The notes under the pieces were generated by a model. That model did not search any database and had not been told where the DNA came from. It worked only from the letters and a program-made list of their open reading frames with translations. From Haliotis asinina (Eukaryota > Mollusca > Gastropoda > Lepetellida > Haliotidae): a stretch of DNA of 64,000 bases. The stretch covers positions 23,414,501 to 23,478,500 of the forward strand of contig NC_090295.1 of the NCBI RefSeq assembly GCF_037392515.1, read 5' to 3'. The position numbers and the translations under genes were made by a program. Below, piece by piece: positions 22,196 through 33,878 of this stretch (position 1 is the stretch's first letter; every line of letters starts with the position of its first letter).

Positions 22196-25100
22196 ATGGA
22201 GCCAAAGAAACAAGCAGCGATTATTGGAGCCGGGATCTCAGGTTTAGCGGCCATTAAATCCTGTTTGGAAGAGGGTTTGGAACCAGTGTGCATGGAGCAG
22301 TTTGATGATGTCGGTAGGAAACTGGTATATCAATTTCTGTTTGCTGGTAATGATCAGAAGTACATGTATCTCCTTACTTCAATTTCCCAGATACCTGTAA
22401 CTAGCTATCGTCAGTAACGCAATGTATTTACAACTGGAACAAACCTGATAAAAACTGACAGAATATTCCTTTTTAAAAAACATCATTTATCAATCATTGG
22501 TTAGCAAATGCAATATAATCATGCAAATTAAATTGCTGAAGAACAATATTTGCTCAAAAATTTATGTTTTCTTAAAGGACGGCAATCGAATTGAAACAGA
22601 TATTAAAAGATAATTCATTTTAAAGAAGTCCAACAACGCATAAAATGGGGAAACATTTGGGAGGAAACTGGAGGAAGCATACATACTACACACACAAGCG
22701 CGCACGCACACGTGCACGCATGTACTGCTATTCAATGATCTGTGTTAATCTCCATTATTTTTCAGCTTCTCTTGATCTTGTTCGCGACTTTTCAGTTTTA
22801 ATAATTAGTTTTGTTTTGAAGGTGGGTTTTGGTGCCACTCTGGGGAATTTCAGGAAGGACAGGGAGCCATGGCATTTGACAACTTAACGACTAACACACC
22901 CAAAGACATGTTTTGCTACAGCGACTTCCCCTACGGCAATGACGTTCCGCCGTACCCGACACGGCCCTATGTGCACGAGTATCTCCACCGTTACTGCGAC
23001 AAGTTTCACCTCCGGAAGTACATCCATTTTAACACTAAAATCCGGAACATCCAGAAATCTGATGACTACGAGGACTCTGGGAGATGGGAGGTTGAGACAG
23101 CCGATGCCTCTGGCGTCGTCCATGAGCATGTCTATGATTTTGTGTTTGTTTGTTCGGGGTATTGCTCTGACGCAAAATTTCCCATTATCAGTGGATTGGA
23201 AAGCTTTAAGGGATTAACGGAACATTCAAAGACCTTCAAGGATGGATCGAAGTATGCCAACAAAAGAGTTTTGGTAGTGGGTAAGTAGTGCTAGGTCTGT
23301 CATGCATGCGTTTGAATATCTTCAAAAACAGCCGGAGTCTAGCTTTGGGTTCTCGTACGCAGCCTGTATTCGTAGAGTGAAAGAGTGATGTTTTTGTCGC
23401 AATATTCTTGCAATATAACGTTTGAGGACACAAAAATAGGCTTTACACGTGATACAGGTGGGGAATCGAGCGCAGGTCCGTGGCATGACTACCACCAGAC
23501 AGGACCCGTGAAGGTTCCGGGGTACAATAGGCCTTCAGCCCATGCTTGTCATAAAAGGCGAGTATGCTTGTCGTAACAGGCGACTAACGGGATCGGGTGG
23601 TCAGGCTTCCTGACTTGGTTGACACATGTCATCGCTTCCCAATTGCGCAGATCCAGGCCCCCCTAAGTAATTGAAGGAATTACAGCAAATTTGAAGGAAT
23701 TGCATCTCAAATGTAAACAAACGCAGCCCACTCGCGAAACAATTGCAGCGATATCGGTAGTTTAGCGGTAATAACAGAAACACATCGGCCATATCGGAAG
23801 CAATGTCGGTAATACTGGAAACACGATCGGCCATCTTCGGAGATTTTTCGGTCGCGAGCGGAAACTCACGCAGCAAAACATGGCGTCGTTGGAAGAAGCA
23901 CCCGTCTCGGTGAGATTTGTTTTTAGTTCCTACTATTACATTTTCATACTTATCCATCTTTGACCACCCGTGTTGAATGCGTTTAGGTATGAGGTGTTGT
24001 CGGGACAATAGCATATGTTTTTAGGAAAAGATTGTCACTGCAGAAGAGTGTCACAAGTCATGCCCCTGGAGATTGTTTACATCTGAACATCGAAGTCGTG
24101 CCGATGATTACGAACATCATGAACGTGCGCCATGAAGAAGTTTATGAGCCATAATTTTTCTTGCTACGAAGTGCACTTGACAAATTTAAACACATTTTAC
24201 AAAAAAAATGATGTTATATCTGGCGCACGTTCGTAATCATCGACACGACTTCGATGTTCAGATGTAAACAAACTACAGGGGCATGACTTGTGACGCTCTC
24301 CTAGAGTGACTATCTTTTCCTAGAAACATAAGCTATTGCCCCGACAACACCTCATACCTAAACGCATTCAACACGGGTGGTCAAAGATGGATAAGTATAA
24401 AAATGCAATAGTAGAAACTAAAAACAAATCTCACCGAGACGGGTGCTTCTTCCAACGACGCCATGTTTTGCTGCGTGAGTTTCCGCTCGCGACCGAAAAA
24501 TCTCCGAAGGTGGCCGATCGTGTTTCCAGTATTACCGACATTGCTTCCGATAGGGCCGATGTATTTCTGTTATTACCGCTAAACTACCGATATCGCTGCA
24601 ATTGTTTCGCGAGTGGGCTGCGTTTGTTTACATTTGAGATGCAATTCCTTCAAATTTGCTGTAATTCCTTCAATTACTTAGGGGGGCCTGAGATCGATGC
24701 TCATGTTGTTCATCACTGGATTGTCTGGTCCAGATGCGATTATTTACAGACCGTCACTAAAACTAAACTCGCTCACTCAACACCAGACATTAGTACAACA
24801 TTACCTGACTGAACGTGACACATAAAGTGGTGGTGGGCTAGGCTAATGGTTAAAGCGTTCGTTCGTCATGCTGACTACCGGGTTCGATTACCCACATTGC
24901 TTTCGAAGAAAACAATGGAAATAATTATATCTAGGGTGGAACATTGTATATCTTTTGTTTCAGGTACTGGAAATTCAGCAGGGGATCTGGCAGTGGTGGT
25001 TTCTCATGTAGCAAAACAGGTGAACTAAAGTATGAGGTCACTGGAATATGACTGGATGTTTGTTTGTTTGCTTATTTGTTTAACACCGCACTGTGCTATA

Positions 25101-28100
25101 TTTCAGCTATATGCCTGAGGTATGTAAACAGTCAAATCTAGACCAGACAATTCAGTGACCAACATTATGGCTACTGATCTATGCAATTGGGATTCGATTA
25201 TGTGACAACCAAGTCAGTGATTCTGACCACCTGTTAGTCGCATTTTACAAGCTTGAGATGCTTATGACCAGTTTTGATCCTCATGAGGTCTTAATCAGGC
25301 AACCTAGGTTGGTGTGAATATGTATTGTTAACAGCAAAAAATCTCACTATTAACCTCTACACTTATTCTGCCTGACGATAATAGTTTATCAGTGATAATA
25401 ATCATAATATTCGCCTTGCCTGTGGCTGTGACACCGAGGTCCATCCATGGTACAACCCTGAACATGTCCAAGGTGTCATGGAAAAAATTATGCCTTTACA
25501 CTCCTCTACACAGCCTCAGACGAATTCCTGCTAACAAACCTAATCTTGTTCTTTTTTTATGAAGTCAATGAATTTGTTATATTGATTTTTTTAAATTATT
25601 ATTATTATTACAGGATATGTATATAGCGCACATATCCATGTATCTAGTGCTTGCCTAAGGCGCCTCCATCATTGGATGTCAGTCTCAATCGTATTATCAA
25701 TCTCACCTCCCTGGGGAGTATACAATTTTCTGTCCCTTTTGACAACAACGTGATTGGCAAGATTCAGGAAAAATATGCAAAGTGTGCGGACCTTGCCTTT
25801 GGAATGTCTCACTTGCATTCTAAGAAAACTGTCGTGAGACTCCCCATTGTTCTCGGTGCCCTTAGGTTGGCGCAGATCAGGAGAGTGCTTGGGTTCTCCA
25901 CCAGGGGCATAACCATTCTGACAATCCGGATAATACAGAAGGCTGTAGTGTTGGGGAGTCTACATATTGTCTACATTATTAGTCCTTGGTGGGTTCGACT
26001 AGGCAGCGTTTCCTGTCCCATTCGCTGTTTGGGCTGCTTCTAGAGGGGCCAAGGCACTGTGCTGATGATGAGCCTTACCAGACTGTGCCAGGATCACCTG
26101 ATCCCTCTCCTCTGCATATTATCTTTAATCGGTAAAACCTAATAATAATAGCATAGTTGTACTACGAATATATCTATGCCTAAGCATGCTGAAAGTGTAC
26201 AATCACACGCTGATTATTATATCCCTGACAACCTAAGATGCTAGATGATTTATCCCAAAGAGTACCCATTTTCTGCAGGGTGAACAGAGGAAACAAACTG
26301 AACTAATTCGTTTGCTTAAGGTGAGACCACATGTATCACATTGTGCTTTGTTGGGGTGCAGGAATGTAGTCTTTGAAATTCTCACGAGTCAACACGGTAG
26401 CCCATCAACAAATCTAGGCGCTTAATGTCGCCTACTCACTTGCGACCGGGGATATATGCACAGAACCACACACCACCAATCAGCCTCCATGTTTCACTCA
26501 ATGCATTGAATTACACGTATCCATTAAATTATTGCTTCTTCTTGTATGTTCCAGGTGTATATGACCGTGGGGAAAGGAACCTTCATTGTGCCCCGGTTGT
26601 TGGAAGGAGGGATTCCTTGGAGCTACGCCACACAGCGCAGGGCATTCTTAAGAAAAAAGAACAATTTTGTCAACATGGTTCGCGACACAGCCAATTCCCG
26701 GATAAAACACGATGCGACAGGGATCAACCTTACTAATTCCATGAAGTCAACTTCATTGATTATCAACGATTTCTTGCATATACAAATAGTCTGTGGCCGC
26801 GTGAAGATCGTTGGCCAACTGAACCGTATTGGGGAACATGAGGCTGAGTTTGAAGATGGCACGGTTCTGAAGGACCTGGACGCCATCTTGTTTGCAACCG
26901 GATACTTGCCTGGATTGCGGTTTCTGTCGGACGAGGCAAAGGGAGGTGGCGTAGGTGGGTCCGAAAGAGTGAGTGAGTGTGGTTTTACGCCAGCTTTTAG
27001 CAATATTCCAGGAATATCATGGCGATGGTCACCAGCAATTTGCTTCACACATTGTACCCATGTAAAATCAAACCCAAGTCAAGTTTGCATGATGGGCAAA
27101 CGATGTAACCACTAGGCTACCGCTCCACCCATCCTGCAAAATAACAAAACGGATATTACATTGAATTTTGTTTCATTGAGCGAATCTGGTTTGAAGTATT
27201 TAAAGGCCATTAAGGCTTTTCCTGCTTGAGATGGGAAGGTCTTCACCATTTAGATTACACCTCAAACGATTCCACTTTGGTGAAAACTAGCATGGTACTG
27301 ACACACCAAGAACGATAACCAGGCCAATCTTTTGGGACACAAAGCGACACAACTCTACATGACAAGTTTCTCAACAGAAGACGAAAGTCAAACTGAACTT
27401 GCAATATCAACCGCAAACAAACTAGTGCAGATATGGTAGCACAGCTATAAGGAACATAAACAGTCTTCCTATATGCGAGTGAAGTAAGCAAAGGCTGGCA
27501 GTGTACTTCCCTCTCTTCGGATTGAAAAATATTTTAAAAGTATTTCTCTTTTTGTGAAATAAATGTTACGAATATTCTAACAATAATGACGGAAGATATG
27601 AAAAAAAAATTCAAACAGTTAAATGGTACATTTCGGCAAGATGGCACTTCTTTTTCATTTCTGCTTATTCTTGTTCCTTTTCTCAGTTTAATCGGACGCC
27701 AGCAGGGATAATGGAGGGGAAAAAACGATTTGACATGGCATATCTGCTGCTTAAATATTTTAATTGAGTACATGAGTAATTATTAAATGTGAGGCTTGAA
27801 ATCTGAGAGAATAACAGTGTGAGGAAATGGATGTTAACCTTTAATTATGGCAAGATTTTATTTTGATTTTAACAGTATATTTCGCTCCTATGTAGAAAGA
27901 CTTTCTGTAGCACAGCCCAATTTGCTCTACACTTTGCCTGTGTCACAACTATTCTATGCCTTCTAAAGGGACAGACAAGCAATACCGGTACAAGATGACC
28001 TTCCCCTTGACCTTGACCCACAACACCCTTGCCCTGATTGGGTGTTTTGAGTCCGGGTCCACAGTCATTGCGGTGACTGAGATGCAAGTGAGATGGGCAG

Positions 28101-31100
28101 CCAGGGTTTTCTCCGGGAGATGCACACTGCCTCCACGTGAAATAATGATGGCGGACGTAGACAGGTGGAACAAGTTCGTTATGAAGAAGTATGGACGCTA
28201 CAAATACAAGGTAATCACTAATCCTTGGGAATTTATGCTGCAATACAAGCTAATCACTTATCCTTGGGAATTGAAGCTACAATACAAGGTAATGACTTAT
28301 CCTTGGGTGGTATTCTACAAATCACTTATCAGGGATCGATTTAGTGCTTTGTTACATGCACTGGTGCAACCAAAATTACTAAGTGCCACCTGGTTATTAT
28401 TCTAATTTGCTCCAGGTGCTAGTCAGTTTTTGAGTGGGTAAACATCTGAATAAAACATCAAAATAGTTTAAAAGCATGTTAATGTTTTTTCATTACACGT
28501 TGCAATAAAAGCAGTGCTTCTGGGATTTGCCTGGTGCAACTAGGTTTATATCTTACGGTATACATGGTGCAAGTAGACTAACATGTCTTAAATCAAGCCC
28601 TGCTTATGCTTGGGTGTTTGTTCTGCAATAGAAGGCAATCCTTTATGCTTGGGAATTTATGCTTCAATATAAGACAATCCCCTATGCTTGCATATTTATT
28701 CTACAATACCATTCTACAAGGTAATCACTTAAGGTTGGGAATTTATTTTAGAAATAAAAAGTCATGTTTTACGATTTTGTATTGTTTCATGTCGGGGACA
28801 ATGTTGTAACTCTCAGGGACGGTGGTTACAGCACTGCTCACCGCGTCGTAAACCCGGGTTCAGTTCCCCACATGCCGTGGCATTGTCAAAAAGTGATATG
28901 AAACCATACTCGCTCTCCCACCCACTCATTCAACTATACGGGACAAAATAGGTTAGGGATAGTGGTATTTTTATGATTGTTATTTTATCACTGTTTCAAT
29001 GAATAAATAGGTCATTATTCCAAATTTCAGAATTTGCATATATCCCTAACTATTTTTGAGTATGTAATCTCTAAGGCTTTCTCTCCAAATGACTGAAAAA
29101 TAATTCATAGAGTAAAACGTACACGAAGGGATTACTGAAAATCACTGATGACACGAAATGTCAGAGAGAGGGGGATAACTTGTTCTTTCCATGCTGGTAC
29201 CACCGCTATACCATTTTTGTGACCTGATGTCACGCAGCAGTGCACCTGTCATGTGTGTGTCGCCTGTAAACAAACCAGACAATCATGTGATTGGCCCAAA
29301 CCAGACAACCAGGTGATACTCCAAAAGCAGACAATCAAGTGTTAATAACACTCGGTAAATATTCTATATAATGGAAGGTTTCATTTTTCGCGGACCAGTT
29401 TGCATTTCGCAGTTGTTGTTTTTTTCTGTCGAACATGGGACGTTTAGATTGCCACTGTTCTTGAAAAGAATGGATGGACCCAAACCAGACAATCAGGTGA
29501 CACTCCGAAAGCAGACAATCAAATGAATCTAAGGAGGGGTGGCAGGCATATATATGTAATACGATTTATAGGGACATACAGTGTTGACATTCGATGCAGA
29601 CATACACTATACTGCGGGACATATTATGAAAATAAGTTCAGCAATATCACGACGGGGAACACCAGAATCGGCTTCACATTTTGTACCCATGTTGGACATC
29701 GAACCCAGATATTCTGCGTGATAAGAAAACGCTTTAACCAGTAGGCTACCCCATTCCATTCCCAATGATCAAACATAGCATGTTCCATTTTGGATTACAC
29801 TTTCATACAGCCATGGCTGTATGGGTTAGATCGTTGACTTTGTGTGCTGGCGATTTGGTGTCTGTATTTTTCTGAGAAATCCTAATCCCAGATATAACAT
29901 ATGGGACAGCATATCAGTTTCATTGTTCAGATATCTTGAACAAGATTTAAGTAATCATTTTTCTTCTTTTCTTCAAAGAAGTCGCGAGCTGTGTTTTGTG
30001 ATATCAGCAATTCCTTCGATCGTGTTTCGCACGCAGAGATGGTATCAAAACTTGAATCCATAGGAATAACTGGAAAACTATTTCTTTGGTTTAAAAATTA
30101 CTTCCGTCAGTTGTCATTAACGGTCACAAATCAAGACCCAAATCTGTATTAGCCCGTGTTCCTCTAGGCTTTGTCTTGGGGGACACTATTGTTTCTCGTC
30201 TATATAAACGATCAACAGTTGGAAAAGTAAGTAGCGTTAAACTGTTCACTGATGATACTTCCTTATAGTTAGTAACTGAAGATACGTTATAGAGTCAGAC
30301 ATTGCGTCATAATGACCTTGAACGTATTTTACACTGAGCTTGCAAGTGGTAAGCCAATTTCAATCCTGAAAAGACAGAGGTTGTGTTATTCTCCATTAAG
30401 ACTAATGCAAATCCGAAACATCAACTAACACTTAATAATGCTGCTGCGATTTCTAAAGTTTGTAAACAGTTTCATTATATATTAGCTAAAGCAAGTCCAC
30501 TAATAAACTCTCTGAGAAGTTTGAAATACAGGCTCAACAGAATATCGCTTGAAACTACGTATTTTGCTTATGTTCGACTACTGCGATACCATCTGGGTTA
30601 ACTGTACCAAGGAACAGGCTCCCCAGACAGAGAAGCTACATTCAGATGCCTTTAAGACTATTTCAGGTGGAGTGAGAGGCATAAGTCACGAAAAACTCTA
30701 TGCTCGGACAGGATATTGTTCCTTAGTCAAAAAGCGCCACTATCATAGATACTCAGTTTAGATTTCTTAAATGATACCAACCGTTTTCCGTAAATTGTGG
30801 TAGAATATGCTGTACATAGTCTGAAATTATAGAATTCCTTATTTCCATAAACTCTTTCTTTATAAAATTATGTTTAGAAAAATCATTTACATATGCTGAT
30901 GGAGTCTCTTTGCTGATCCTTCTTTCCTTTTTGTAATTTTATTTATTACATATCTTTCGGGAAATGAAATAATGTTTAAATCATCATTTTTCTTGAACCA
31001 GGGATGATACAATCTCTTAGTCTGGCAACAGATGTATCTGCAAAAAGGACACCATGTATGTTGTTTTGGTTAATATAACAATACCACTCTGCATGTTATC

Positions 31101-31441
31101 AACAGGTCCCAAATCTGAAAATCCGAGACGAAATGGCAGCGGAACTGGGCGTGGCCCCATCGTGGTGGGACCTGATCAAGGCCGGACCCCGACTGGCCTA
31201 TCAGTACTACTATGGCCCCGCCTTCCCCTATTACTACCGACTGTGGGGCCCTCACGCATGGTGTGGAGCTGAGAAGGCGATCTACAATGCTTTGGAACAT
31301 GGCTACATACCCAAACCTGTCATGAAACTGAAACCAGATGTTACCCCAAGGTCGTTTCTTACACAGCATTTAGCTTTGACTGGTGCTGCGGTTGCAGGGG
31401 CTCTGATGATCGGCTCATACCAGTGGAAACTTCTGCAGTGA
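22196..31441 (+). CDS. Flavin-containing monooxygenase, copy FMO-2 (six coding exons)
   Basis: Exons: 22196-22313, 22822-23280, 24964-25019, 26555-26945, 27969-28210, 31106-31441, giving 533 residues, close to the 530-560 of animal FMOs. Seen: GAGISG near residues 11-16, the signature [11 protein letters not shown] in exon 2, GTGNSAGD from the mini-exon (canonical NADPH turn), ILFATGY in exon 4, conserved [20 protein letters not shown] and RLWGPHAW in exon 6, and a hydrophobic C-terminal segment ([15 protein letters not shown]) ending WKLLQ, the usual ER tail anchor. Two splice points are unclear. The expected exon 4 donor (after 26945) reads GTGGCG, and GTGGGT nine bases on keeps the phase. 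The exon 5 donor (after 28210) is repeated in frame 78 bases downstream. Introns carry a 1-kb palindrome, SINEs and LINE relics. The reading frame looks intact. Confidence 0.93.
23375..23497 (-). mobile_element. SINE family B, degraded, FMO-2 intron 2
   Basis: TTTGTCGCAATATTCTTGCAATATAACG, GGTGGGGAATCGAGC; the head is lost. Confidence 0.65.
23500..24785 (+). mobile_element. SINE family A split by a palindromic element
   Basis: The 5' part (GACCCGTGAAGGTTCCGGGG... to TTGCGCAGATC, 23653) and the 3' part (AGATCGATGCTCATG... to GCTCACTCA) flank the 1,037-bp palindrome. Removing the insert and one AGATC restores the family A consensus. Confidence 0.9.
23654..24690. mobile_element. 1,037-bp near-perfect palindromic (fold-back) DNA element
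   Basis: Ends CAGGCCCCCC...GGGGGGCCTG. Inverted arms run about 23654-24130 and 24222-24690 around a loop of about 90 bp, with few mismatches. AGATC is present on both sides as a 5-bp target duplication. Each arm has a matching outward-reading open frame of about 115 codons, which is a by-product of arm identity. There is no transposase, so the element is non-autonomous; superfamily not assigned. Confidence 0.93.
24826..24905 (+). mobile_element. SINE family B head
   Basis: TGGTGGTGGGCTAGGCTAATGG and CCGGGTTCGATTACCCAC, truncated 3'. It ends about 60 bases before FMO-2 exon 3. Confidence 0.75.
25076..25300 (-). mobile_element. SINE family A in FMO-2 intron 3
   Basis: TTTAACACCGCACTGTGCTA..., AGACCAGACAATTCAGTGACC, AACCAAGTCAGTGATTCTGACC. 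Confidence 0.8.
25650..26100 (+). mobile_element. LINE ORF2 C-terminal relic
   Basis: The frame reads [13 protein letters not shown] then [15 protein letters not shown], which fits the 'VIPVVVGALG...MQKTALLGTARIL' block common at the C-terminus of many LINE RT proteins. It shares DNA with 37.1-37.4 kb. It stops within FMO-2 intron 3. Confidence 0.65.
26969..27130 (-). mobile_element. SINE family B just after FMO-2 exon 4
   Basis: Begins GTGAGTGAGTGTGGTTTTACGCC about 24 bases after the expected exon 4 end; inverted head CCACTAGGCTACCGCTCCACCC. Confidence 0.85.
28205..28330 (+). repeat. 39-bp tandem repeat carrying the FMO-2 exon 5 splice donor
   Basis: The exon end TACAAG|GTAATC is repeated with a 39-bp period: exact donor-like copies at 28211 and 28289, and a GC-to-CT variant (AAGCTAATC) between them. 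The frame stays open, adding YK(V/L)ITYPWE-type 13-residue repeats. Confidence 0.9.
28600..28760 (+). repeat. Diverged further copies of the 39-bp repeat
   Basis: TGCTTGGGAATTTATGCTTCAATATAAG and CTACAAGGTAATCACTTAAGGTTGGGAATTTA occur again in intron 5 of FMO-2. Confidence 0.75.
28812..28925 (+). mobile_element. tRNA-like SINE, another family
   Basis: GGACGGTGGTTACAGCACTGC and ACCCGGGTTCAGTTCCCCAC (B-box-like) followed by a (CTC/CCCA) tail. Confidence 0.55.
28951..29051 (+). mobile_element. Small MITE with GTTAGGGATA ends, copy 1
   Basis: About 100 bp bounded by GTTAGGGATA and TATCCCTAAC. It is homologous in inverse orientation to 48.7-48.8 kb. Confidence 0.7.
29634..29760 (-). mobile_element. 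SINE family B, FMO-2 intron 5
   Basis: TTCAGCAATATCACGACGGGGAACACCAG, ATCGAACCCAG, AACCAGTAGGCTACCCCA. Confidence 0.8.
29838..29868 (+). mobile_element. Fragment of the same tRNA-derived SINE
   Basis: GACTTTGTGTGCTGGCGATT TGGTGTCT matches the centre of the 35.3-kb palindrome. Confidence 0.5.
29930..30780 (+). mobile_element. LINE (jockey/CR1-like) ORF2 fragment
   Basis: Near 29990-30110 the frame reads [20 protein letters not shown] and [18 protein letters not shown], the RT palm A region. After frame breaks come a YIND/ADDT-like region, [13 protein letters not shown], then YCDTIW and [16 protein letters not shown], typical of the C-terminus in jockey/CR1-type elements. Multiple stops; dead copy in FMO-2 intron 5. 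Confidence 0.85.
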
Positions 31442-31802
31442 TGTAGATTGAGATCTGTTTGTTCCGAACCGTTTATGGTAACTCTGTTTGTACCATGTTA
31501 TCCATGATCCGGAGCAAACTGAACAACTGCTGCTGGCGTCGATCTGTGCCTTAATTAAGGCAAATTGTTTTGGAATATTCTTCTCTGTTTCTTGTTGTCG
31601 TTATCTGCTTTGAGAAAGACTTTGCCCAAACCACAAGAGGTGGAGGTTTATTTATTCAATTTATGGCATGGCAATAGAACCCTGCTTAGTATCTTTGATT
31701 GTTTCTATGAAAGTCCTGAAAGGTATGTTTCTGTGATAATCGCCATCGAAATGTTGCCACTGCTTTATGATACAAACAAATAATATAATGTATATGTGTT
31801 AT

Positions 31803-31989
31803 ACTGAAGAGTATGTTTCCATATTAATCCTGATGGGTATGTTGCATCATAGTCATGACAGATATGTTCCATAATAATCCCCAGGGATATGTTTCTGTGA
31901 TAATCACGATGGATATGGTTCCATGATAATCCTGATGGATATGTCTCCACGATAATCCTGATGGATATGTTTCTATGGTAATCCTAACA
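31803..31989 (+). repeat. 26-bp minisatellite in the FMO-2 3' region
   Basis: About seven units of GATGGATATGTTTCC + ATGATAATCCT type. It sits between the stop and an AATAAA. Confidence 0.9.
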
Positions 31990-32102
31990 TAGGTGAGCTA
32001 CAGCATGGGTCTATTTGCACCATGAACAGTGTTGCCTTACATTGCAAGATGATGCACATGTAGTTTGTCTTTCATGATATTACCAACACACATTGAACGA
32101 TA

Positions 32103-32108
32103 AATAAA
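32103..32108 (+). terminator. Candidate polyadenylation signal for FMO-2
   Basis: AATAAA about 660 bases after the stop, the first clear one downstream. Confidence 0.45.
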
Positions 32109-32414
32109 TCTGCCACTCTGTGGGTATTTTTGTGTTTATTAAATACATTCATAAAAAAGAGTATATTCATCATTGTCATTCACATCTCCAAGATCATCGC
32201 ATCACACAGAAAGATCATGTAGATACTAGCTCTGTATCCCGACATACGTACTAGTCCTTGGACGGGTACCCCACCCCCTATTACCGTACCCTACCCGGTA
32301 CCCCGTTATGTTTATTCCTGACATCAAATTTGTAAGAAATGGAAATACATGCATACTCTTCAACTCAGAAGTTAAAATTTCGAGTTTTTCAATGTCTTAA
32401 GTGACTGTAAACTA

Positions 32415-32868
32415 TAGTCTGTTTGGCTCAAAAGCGGACCGATGAATTGCATTTTAACTCGAAAACTAATAAGCATAACATACTCAGTGAAACGCTGATC
32501 ATGATCAAAATATTATAATATAACTCTGTGAGGTTTTTGCAGAATTTCTGTCATAATAATAAAAAAGTTGTTCAACAAACTGAAATAAAAATAGTGACAC
32601 GGCCAAATGTTAGAGAAGCATGTGCACAAGTGCAGAGAAAGTCATTTATTCATTAACCTGTGCTGTCTCCATTCTTTCTCGCTAACCTGGCGCCATGGCT
32701 GTCCCTTTCTCTGAACTCCTCCCTCTTAGCAAATAGTGAAATGTGTCAATATTTTAATGATAGTTTCTTGCACATTTTGTTTTTATTTTAAGAATAAAAG
32801 TATGTTATGTTTATTACCTTTCGAGTTACATTGTAATTCATCGGTCCTCCTTTGAGCCAAACGGATTA
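32415..32868. mobile_element. Palindromic Tc1/mariner-like MITE, copy 2
   Basis: A 454-bp relative of the 2.0-kb element with inverted ends TAGTCTGTTTGGCTC...GAGCCAAACGGATTA, flanked by TA on both sides as expected for the Tc1/mariner superfamily. Confidence 0.75.
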
Positions 32869-32964
32869 TATGTCTAAATCTTCAAAGACAATACAACCTT
32901 TTAATCCTGAAAGAATAACATATTACATTATTGGTCTATTGGTCACACGATCATAACGGGATTT

Positions 32965-33187
32965 TCATTACCCACCGTGCTTGCCATAAAAGACGACTGT
33001 GCTTGCCGTAAGAGGCTAAACGAGATCGGGTATTCAGGCTCGCTGACTTGGTTGACACATGTCATCGGTTCCCAATTGCGCAGATCACTGGATTGTCTGG
33101 TCCAGACTCGATTATTTAGAGACCGCCGCGATATAGCTGAAATATTGCTGAGTGTGGAGTAAAACTAAACTCACTCACTTACTCATT
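32965..33187 (+). mobile_element. SINE family A
   Basis: GCTTGCCGTAAGAGGC..., TTGGTTGACACATGTCATCG, GAAATATTGCTGAGTG, (CTCACT). It lacks the ATGCTCATGCTGTTG block. Confidence 0.85.
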
Positions 33188-33189
33188 AC

Positions 33190-33715
33190 TCACCCGTCCT
33201 GGGTTTACGGGCTACTCGTCCTAGCCCTTACACATACACTCAAATTAGTTTTTGGTGTTTCACTACAGTAGTGATGATTTCCCACCTCTCCTTTAGAGTT
33301 CCACCTTTATGAGTATGAGTGTGTGGAGCTGTGGCAGTTGTATTGTTCGTTACAACGATAAAATTACAACATCCAAGGCCTCAGAAAAGACTTGTCCCAA
33401 CTTCACCGACCCCATGTGACGTAAAATTTGCGGCATCTGTAACAAAACCCACTTCTGATGCATTTCATGTATCTGACTCAGATCAAACCTTCCTGAATTC
33501 TTTCAGATGAACAGTTGACTAGCCTTTGCATGTATTTATGACAAGTGCCACTGGTAGAGCAGAATACACTATTTGATAGTGATTCGTAAACACATGCTCT
33601 TGATATAATCGGACTTATACTATCAACACCTCTCAGAGAGGAAATTTCTCTACATATCTACTACATTTTATTGCGTGAAAGCAAAATAAATGCTTTCAAG
33701 CTACCAATCCCAGTT
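33190..33715. other. Intergenic DNA upstream of FMO-3, nothing recognised
   Basis: No motif-bearing frame. Confidence 0.4.
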
Positions 33716-33717
33716 GT

Positions 33718-33878
33718 AGGGGCTGTGTGGTAGCCTAATGGTTGAAACATCCGCTTGTCACACCGAAGATCAGTGGTCTATTCCCTATATGAGTAGAATA
33801 TGAAGCCCATTTCTGGTGTCCCCCGCCGTGATATTGCTGGCATATTGCTAAAAGCGGCGTAAAACCTAATTCACTCTT
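33718..33878 (+). mobile_element. SINE family B
   Basis: GGCTGTGTGGTAGCCTAATGG..., TGGTGTCCCCCGCCGTGATA, AAAAGCGGCGTAAAACC. Confidence 0.85.

Noticed and set aside
23601-24812. Two similar frames of 137 and 158 codons facing outward
   Set aside because: They are the two arms of one palindrome, so similarity follows from the inverted repeat and no known protein motif is present.
26623-27048. Minus-strand 141-codon frame
   Set aside because: Antisense shadow of FMO-2 exon 4.
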